Assembly: GCA_020002185.1 (NCBI GenBank)
Contig: CM034531.1
Location: 42,633,867-42,697,866 of the forward strand
Reading direction: 5' to 3'
Origin: Paraescarpia echinospica
Lineage: Eukaryota > Annelida > Polychaeta > Sabellida > Siboglinidae
Length of the DNA stretch: 64,000 nt
Position 1 is the stretch's first letter. The number at the start of each line of letters is the position of its first letter. The notes below the pieces were generated by a model. The model worked only from the letters and a program-made list of their open reading frames with translations. It made no database searches and was not told where the DNA came from. The position numbers and the translations under genes were made by a program. Of this stretch, positions 55,063 to 64,000 are shown in pieces.

Positions 55063-55885
55063 CTGAAATAAAGATGAGATCAGTACGGTTTCTGTATGGG
55101 CGTCGCGTCATGGCGCATTTGAGTGTTTCTCGGCATGGACAAGTTATAACATTATATTGCAACAAAATCTGCCCCCATTTTGTATACAAACGTACTGTTG
55201 ACATACATTTATATACTGAACATTTACCTACCTATTACAATGAATTTAAGACAGAGCATAATTGTTTTAGCTATTAAGACAACCTTGCCAACCCAAGCCC
55301 CATGTGAAATGCCTTTTCAATATCGTAACAGCGCAATCACGTATTTGTGGAACCATAATGTTCAGTGAGTATTGCTAGTAAATTCTGGGTAGCATTTACA
55401 TTCACATACAAAGTACAATAACCTAAAACTATTCACAATCACGGCATTATCATCTTTACATTGATCCCGACCTCACAGGTCCCCATCCCTGAGGAAATTC
55501 GTAAAAGTCTAGATCTACAAACCACCCGAAAGAGCCAGCTAGCATACCTACAAAATTTCATTAACGCCATACATGCAAAATTGATGGAGATACGCGGGAT
55601 ATACAGACACACAAACAAAGGGACAGAGACCCATCCTCTGTTTTATGATATAAATATAATAATAACAAATGTGTCTTTCCACAGTAACATATTATTTCGG
55701 GTCGAAAATAACTAAATAAAATATGCAACTGATTCCGTTAGAAAGGAAATTATGTTGTAGGTGTTTATAGTTTTAATAAATATATGTAATATTCATTTGA
55801 ATTCGCAGTGTGTATAATTTGACGATAGGTGTAACGAAACAGGCTAAATGTAACCTTGACCAAAATTGGACAGTTTATACATGTC
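55063..55885. other. No gene seen
   Basis: AT-rich, presumed intron. Confidence 0.4.
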
Positions 55886-56095
55886 GAGAGTAGATAAAGG
55901 TGAAGGTAGAGCACGGATACATGTAGATAAAGGTGAAGGTAGAGCACGGATACATGTAGATAAAGGTGAAGGTAGAGCACGGATACATGTAGATAAAGGT
56001 GAAGGTAGAGCACGGATACATGTAGATAAAGGTGAAGGTAGAGCACGGATACATGTGGATAAAGGTGAAGGTAGAGCACGGATACATGTACAATA
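55886..56095. repeat. 33-bp minisatellite, six copies
   Basis: Unit GATAAAGGTGAAGGTAGAGC followed by ACGGATACATGTA. Six nearly identical head-to-tail units (one GTGGAT variant) lie in what is probably an intron. As 33 is a multiple of three, all frames stay open, but there is no gene context. Confidence 0.97.
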
Positions 56096-56099
56096 TAGT

Positions 56100-56860
56100 T
56101 AAAGATACTAATGTAGTCATTGTAATTCTTAAGCATCTGAAGACAGTTACACAAATCGTGTTTTCAAAATGTTGGGATACCGGTTCATAAACCCAAACCC
56201 TTTTAAAACTAGACACAAATCTAAAACGCTCTGTGTTGGCGTGTGCATAATTGTGTTTACAAGCCATGTACTACCATTTTCGACGACTTTTATTAACATA
56301 TTTCAAAGATATCGTGGACTAATACCTCCATGAAAATACAAAATAGCCGAGTTTTTACGGAAACCACCTACCTTATAAATTCAAAAATTTCCACACTTTA
56401 TAAAGAATTGCTACTGACATTATCTAACACTTTCTGCTGTCTGTGCTTGGCATTTTAACATTTACGAAAACAGCCTGGTTATCCCACGATATTTTCATTA
56501 TGGGGAAGACGTTATGGGGTAGACAAATTAATACCAAATTGTGCCCGACGGTTATAGTGTTGTCATAGTTGATGCCTTTGGGGTAACTTTCTATTTATAT
56601 TGTGTGTCCAAATGCCTATACAACGTATTCACGTTTCTGATATGCAATAATTATATGGTATTTTTGTTGTCATGGTGCGGACATGTAGAAAGAATAAGAA
56701 GCTAATTTCGGCAATAGAACATACTTTTGATTGACGCATAACGTTGCGAACTATTTAGTTAGTTAGTCCGTTTGACGTCAGTTTATCGGCGGTTTCGAAC
56801 CCTTAGGATTACCTCAGAATGTCGATATCTGACATCAGACGAAATTACTTTCAACTGGCC
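56100..56860. other. No gene seen
   Basis: AT-rich, nothing recognised. Confidence 0.4.
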
Positions 56861-56864
56861 TCAG

Positions 56865-57165
56865 CCCCTCCCCTCCCTCCCTCCCCTCCACAATCCCTCC
56901 CTCCCTCCCTCCCACTCTCCTCCCTCCCTCCCCCCCTCCCTCCACTCCCTCCCTCCCCTCCTCCCTCCCTCCCTCCCTCCCTCCCCCTCCCTCCCCCTCC
57001 CCTCCCTCCTCCCTCCCTCCTCCCTCCCCCTCCCTCCCTCCACTCCCTCCTCCTCCCTCCCTCCCTCCCTCCCTCCCTCCCCCTCCTCCCCTCCCCTCCA
57101 CTCCTCCCTCCCCCTCACCTCCTCCACTCTCCTCCCCTCCCCTCCACTCTCCTCCCCTCAGATGA
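56865..57165. repeat. (CCT)n/(CCCT)n polypyrimidine tract
   Basis: About 300 bp of almost pure pyrimidine on the plus strand (CCCTCC, CTCC, CCCC mixtures), purine-only on the minus strand. Confidence 0.97.
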
Positions 57166-57509
57166 AAGTATGTAAACATTGATACAATTATACCAATATA
57201 TTAACAATATCGTTCAGAAGCGTAACATATCAATGTCCGACGCCAGATGAAACTGCCTCAGACCCCCTCCCCAAACGAAAGTAATTTTGTGTGATATCCG
57301 ACATCGACGTTCTGAGATAACTATTTAACCCGTAATAACCCTGAACAGATGGGAAATTTTGAAAACAAATCAAATCGGTATTTTTCTTCCGATGGATCGT
57401 ATACAGAACTCTAAACGTTTGCCACCAGTGGTGTAAAATGTCTAGGAAGAAAAGCTTAACTTGCCCACATACACTTGTACGTACGCACAAGCATATTCAT
57501 TATTAGCTC

Positions 57510-59880
57510 GATTAACAAGATTTAACAAGATTTAACAAGATTGCCACCCAGAGAATTAACTCTAGGTGGCAGGTGGACAAGGAAGCCCTTTGGCTTATCG
57601 AGAGTCCGACCCTTTTATCTATGTGTATCCAGCCCGTCTGAGGTATGTGTCGATTTTATTTTTAAACATATTCACGCTACTAGCACCCACACAATCAGCA
57701 GATAATCTGTTCCATTCATTTACAGTCCTTTGTGAGAATGAGAACTTTCTTATATCTAATCTACACTGCTCCTTTGCTAATGTAAGTTCATGCCCTCTAG
57801 TCCTTGTATCTTTCTTAAGTGAGAAAAAAATATTTCTATCAATATTTTCATAACCCTTCAATATTTTAAACACTTCTATCTGATCTCCTCTCAACCTCCT
57901 GGTCTCTAGTGTTGTTAAACCGCATTTTTTTAGGCGTATTTCGTAACTAAGATCCCTCAGTTTTTGTATCATTTTAGTTGCTCTCCTCTGCACTCTTTCT
58001 AGCATATCTATGTCCTTCCTGCGATACGGCCTCCACGCTTGAATACAATATTCTAAATGAGGCCTAACTATAGTTTTGTACAGCGGTATTATTAGCTCTT
58101 TTTCCTTATACGTTATGTTTCGCCTAATTAATCCAATGATTTGATTTCCCTTTGAAGCTGCAATTCCGCACTGCTCTGAAACCTTCATATCAGCACTAAT
58201 GGTTAACCCTAAGTCCTTTTCTTTTTCAGTAGTACTTAGTACAGTACCCCCCATTGTATATTCTAACTCTTCGTTCCCATGTCCTGTGTGGAGGCATTTA
58301 CATTTCCAAAAATTGAACAGCATTTGCCACTTTTCAGACCATTTGATCAACTTGTCAAGATCATCTTGTAAATGCTGTCTATCTCCATCACTTTTAATCC
58401 TTCTAAACACTTTTGTATCATCCGCAAATTTCAACACCTTGCTTGTTATTTCATCATCCAAATCGTTGATATATATATTAAGAATAATATAGGTCCTAAT
58501 ACTGATCCCTGTGGTACCCCACTCAATACCGATTTCCAGTTTGAAGCCACCCCATCAACTACTACACGTTGTCTTCTGTCAATCAGCCATTGTTCTATCC
58601 AGTTTATTATACCATTTCCTATGCCATGGGCCTTTAGTTTAAGCAGTAATCTTTGATGTGGTACTTTGTCGAAAGCTTTTTGAAAATCTAAGTAGACGAT
58701 ATCTACTGGTGATCCCTCATCTACCCACTTAGTGATGTCTTCCAAAAAACATAACATATTTGTTAAGCATGACCTCGCTTTAAAAAAACCATGTTGAGAT
58801 GGGTTTATCAAGTTTTGTTTAACAAGAAAATCCACCATGTGATCTTTAATTAGTCTTTCTAATAATTTACAAATCACTGATGTTAAACTCACTGGTCTAT
58901 AGTTCTCTGACTTGTTTCTCGAACCTTTTTTGAATAACGGTATAATGTTTGCTTCTTTCCATTCTAAAGGAACCACTCCCTCTTCTAATGACAAGTTGAA
59001 AACTGTTGCAAGCGGTATGCTAATTTGTTCTACAATTTCCAATAGTAGTTTGGGTGGAATAACATCCACTCCAGGTGATTTATTATCCTTCATAGCCCTT
59101 ATTTTCTTAGCTACCATTTCCGGGGTTATAATTAATTGTCCTAAATAGTCTGAATCTGCCCCCTTGAACTTAGCCTCTGGTACTGGCAGTGAACTAATAT
59201 CTTCCCTGGTAAACACTGAACTAAAGTACTCATTCAGGTCTTCTGCCATTAAGAATCCCTCTGATATTATATTTCCAGCACTATCTTCTAGAGGACCGAC
59301 CTTATCTTGAACTTTCTGTTTGCTTCGAACATACGCATAAAAACTCTTGCTGTCATGTTTTATATTACTAGCTAATTGTTGTTCATAGCTTCTCTTTGAA
59401 TTTCTAATTTCAGCTGTAGCTTGGTTAAGTGCTTCTTTATAACTGTTGTAGTCTTCATCATTTCCAGTACATCTATATGACTTCCACATCTTTTGTTTAT
59501 ACGTAATTTTTGTAATGGCTTCTTTCGATAAGTGTTTCTTTTTGGACCGTTTTCCTTGTTTTTTGAAGGGTACAAATTTATCGACTATGCACTTAATTTC
59601 ACTCTTTAGTATATTCCAGCATTCTGTTGCCGTCTTATTTTTCGGTGTGTTATTCCAGTCTATCTTTGCTAAATATTTCCTCATGTCCTTATACCTTCCT
59701 TTGTGGAAATTTCTCCTATACTGCTTTTTACTATTCCTTTCTGATTTTACTTTGATGGTAAAGTAATCACCATTATAATAAGACTTGCGTACTGCGAGTA
59801 ATTGTCGTTCGGTATGACTGAACATCTGATCATAATATAATACATAAGTACTCAAAATAGCCACCGTATATATGACCATA
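57510..59880 (-). mobile_element. 5'-truncated CR1-like non-LTR retrotransposon
   Basis: The reverse transcriptase frame at 59879-58446 has motif A YLDFQKAFDKVP, motif B SGVPQGSVLGP, and upstream GVDVIPPKLL and NYRPVSLTS segments. The frame at 58461-57619 continues with KFADDTKVF (FADD active site), the thumb region and the C-terminal VNEWNRLSADCVGA. A slip in a TATATATA run near 58465-58480 separates them. ORF1 and the endonuclease are missing. The 3' end carries three AATCTTGTTA units, the short tandem tail typical of CR1/L2-group elements. It sits in an intron of the lectin-like gene, same strand. Confidence 0.85.
57619..59879 (-). pseudogene. Reverse transcriptase ORF of the CR1-like element, frameshifted
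   Basis: About 750 codons in two frames overlapping at 58446-58461. The catalytic FADD is intact but lies downstream of the shift. There is no apurinic endonuclease domain at the N-terminus, so the ORF is also 5'-truncated. Relatives of the same family occur at 26940-27130 and 36100-36480. Confidence 0.8.
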
Positions 59881-59965
59881 GCATATTACATAACTACTCG
59901 AAATAGCCACCACGTATGACCATAGCATAATACATATGTACTCAAAATAGCCACCGCCGTACACT
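59820..59965. repeat. 46-bp tandem repeat, three copies
   Basis: Units contain CATA(A/T)TACATA--TACTC(A/G)AAATAGCCACC and lie at the 5' truncation point of the CR1-like element, overlapping its first codons. Confidence 0.75.
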
Positions 59966-60844
59966 TTTTGAATGGCCATCTGATGTGTATAAAGCATAAA
60001 TATCGAATGTGTTGCATATTGACAAACAGTGAGGATTTTGAAATTTCAACACGCCTGTCACCTTCATATCGAATGAAGCGTTCCTATTTTGGTAGATATA
60101 ATATATAATATATAATCTAGTCTTTGTTATTGATGTCTACATAACGTAGACATATAAAGTATACGTACGTATATATACTGTTGTCCGTTTTAGTGATTCA
60201 TAGAGAACTTTGACAAGTGCTATTTGATTTTGCTTTACTGGTCCATTATTCTGCAATGATTCATTATATTTTATTTTGTTACAATTCGTTTCATGGGTCA
60301 CAAATAGCTGGCTTACGTGTTCTAATTTATCACTTCAAAATTTATATTTTGCTCGAGAAATTGGTTTCCCGGTAAATCCTTATTTGAAATAACCATTGTA
60401 TTAGTTCTTCAATTTGTACTCCGTCTGTCGTTATGTTATTATCATTGAGTCCAGTGGTCTTGGTTACTCAATAAAAGTAGAGGGTTCTACTCAAGCGAAA
60501 TAACGACGTAAATGTTTTTCATAATAATCCGATCGGACTCTGATCTTATCGTGAACTTTGTGATTATAGTTTAATTAATATTACATGATTTATTTGTAAA
60601 CAAATATGAAGCGATTATTCGTTTAAGATATGGTCATTCAAAACCAAAATGGATAACCTTTAAACATATAGCTTCACATTCAACTGTATAAATAGCAATG
60701 CAAGTATTTTCCGTGCAAATTGGTCACATGTATTGTCCATTTACATTCAAAACGTTGAATAGTAAGATAAATTTGTCGAAAGATCGAGTTGGAAGGTTCG
60801 TTCCGATTAATAAAAAAAACACTCGGTGGTAATATATGTTCTAC
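59966..60844. other. No exon seen
   Basis: AT-rich intron sequence. Confidence 0.4.
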
Positions 60845-63068
<2,224 letters not shown>

Positions 63069-63635
63069 CTGTGATACATAAAAATAAAGGTCTAAGTAGG
63101 CGTTTAACATCCAACAAAGCATTACATTTTCACACGAACTGCTTCGAATGCGAATTGTTTTGCTGAATATCCGTACAGATCAAATAACACGCAAGTAAAG
63201 TAAAGGCAAGTCCTTACGTAGTGCTTTACGTCTTACACACATCTATTCAATTGAACACCATCGCGACTTCTCTGGGAATTATTCATCCACGCTGCACTTT
63301 TTTGGTAGTAAGACTATTCGTATGCAAATTACCACCACTGTAAGGTACTCATTCATATAGCTGAGTGAACTTATGCAACGTAGAGTGAACGAACTTGCCA
63401 AATGTTGAAAACCGCAGCATGAGGATTTCAACACGTGTTCTCTTCGTTCGATGCTTTATTAACTGCCCCACCGCGCTATACATTTCGAATGTGTTGTAAA
63501 CATTTGTAGAGATAGTTTGACTGTTTTGTAGAGATTTATGAAATACAAGAGTACCGCATTGACCTCACGGCGAATATTTCCATTTGATATATGAAGTTAG
63601 ATGAATGGGTGTAGTCATACAATAACTCGATTTAC
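63069..63635. other. Intron, no feature
   Basis: No exon or repeat recognised. Confidence 0.4.
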
Positions 63636-63788
63636 CGTATTCGCACATGTATCCGATGGTAGGGTCAGAAGTAGCACACCATGCGTCAGTCAATGTCGTT
63701 ACAGCTGTGGTTTTGCGTACGAAGGAGCATCTATTCAAGCCGAACGTATCTTCAGGTACATCAGGTTTCCAGTCATCCATGTCGACAC
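63636..63788 (-). CDS. C-type lectin-like terminal exon preceding module A
   Basis: Acceptor ATATGTTCAG, donor GTAAAT, 153 nt, phase 1-1. It encodes VDMDDWKPDVPEDTFGLNRC, then LTDAWCATSDPTIGYMCEYG. It is the partner of 48418-48567, including the similar intron end TGAACGATC(G/A) upstream. The rest of its domain would lie beyond the right edge. Confidence 0.72.
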
Positions 63789-64000
63789 CTGAACATATAA
63801 TAACACTCGATAAAATCGATCGTTCAAAACACGCTATCAAATTCTACAGACAATTTCAAAATTAAATGATTTCGAATGAAGTACAATGCATAGAACTATG
63901 TAGCAGATGGTTCATGCGCTGGAAAGCGTTACACGAGATTGCTGCGAAAACGGGAGTCAACATTCAGACTTTGCGTCGTCACAAAAATTGTAAGATTTCT

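Noticed and set aside
56772..57182. Pro/Ser and Gly/Glu-rich frames
   Set aside because: Translations of the polypyrimidine/polypurine tract.

Overview
The window is animal nuclear DNA. It has spliced exons with GT-AG introns, domain families of metazoan extracellular proteins, non-LTR retrotransposon remnants, an inverted-repeat (foldback) element and many long CA/GT, AT and minisatellite tracts. The background is AT-rich. The combination fits a marine invertebrate, perhaps a lophotrochozoan, but the species cannot be fixed from the sequence.

The centrepiece is a complete Polinton/Maverick (polintovirus, adintovirus-like) element at 3731-20748. It is 17,018 bp long, has terminal inverted repeats of about 275 bp beginning AGT and ending ACT, and is flanked by a perfect 6-bp target duplication, GTTGTG. 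It sits inside the left arm of an older foldback element, whose other parts lie at about 3575-3730 and 20755-23455. The Polinton is visibly GC-rich against AT-rich flanks.

The left half reads rightward as a tightly packed virion block: packaging ATPase, two small Polinton-associated proteins, a small membrane protein, integrase with chromodomain, a two-segment membrane protein, minor capsid, major capsid (with an extra N-terminal domain) and adenain-like protease. Convergent poly(A) signals near 11.0 kb separate it from leftward genes: protein-primed DNA polymerase B, an unrecognised Cys-containing protein, and a protein with the zinc-ribbon OB fold of RPA1. A divergent promoter region then drives a rightward spliced Pro/Gln-rich gene, with several same-phase acceptor sites in front of duplicated 3' exon cassettes. 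An eight-unit perfect heat-shock element lies just inside the right terminal repeat. Capsid and protease frames are open. ATPase (one frameshift), integrase (one stop) and PolB (two stops, four frameshifts) are broken, and the RPA-like frame has one stop between its only ATG and the domain. In this assembly the copy is therefore structurally complete but unable to replicate or integrate by itself.

Right of the Polinton lie three exons resembling TACO1/YebC (26.7-29.8 kb, plus strand; one expected exon not found and a 2-nt frame break in the last), then mainly non-coding DNA with microsatellites, minisatellites, a MITE-like hairpin and CR1-like fragments. From 37.5 kb to 63.8 kb the minus strand carries exons of a modular extracellular protein, or several: C-type lectin-like modules (two copies of a four-exon set), WSC, TSP type 1, NIDO and AMOP. 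Most module boundaries inspected are in phase 1, as expected from exon shuffling. A 5'-truncated CR1-like retrotransposon (57.5-59.9 kb) sits in one intron. Exon coordinates were read by eye from splice consensus and reading phase, and no similarity search was run.
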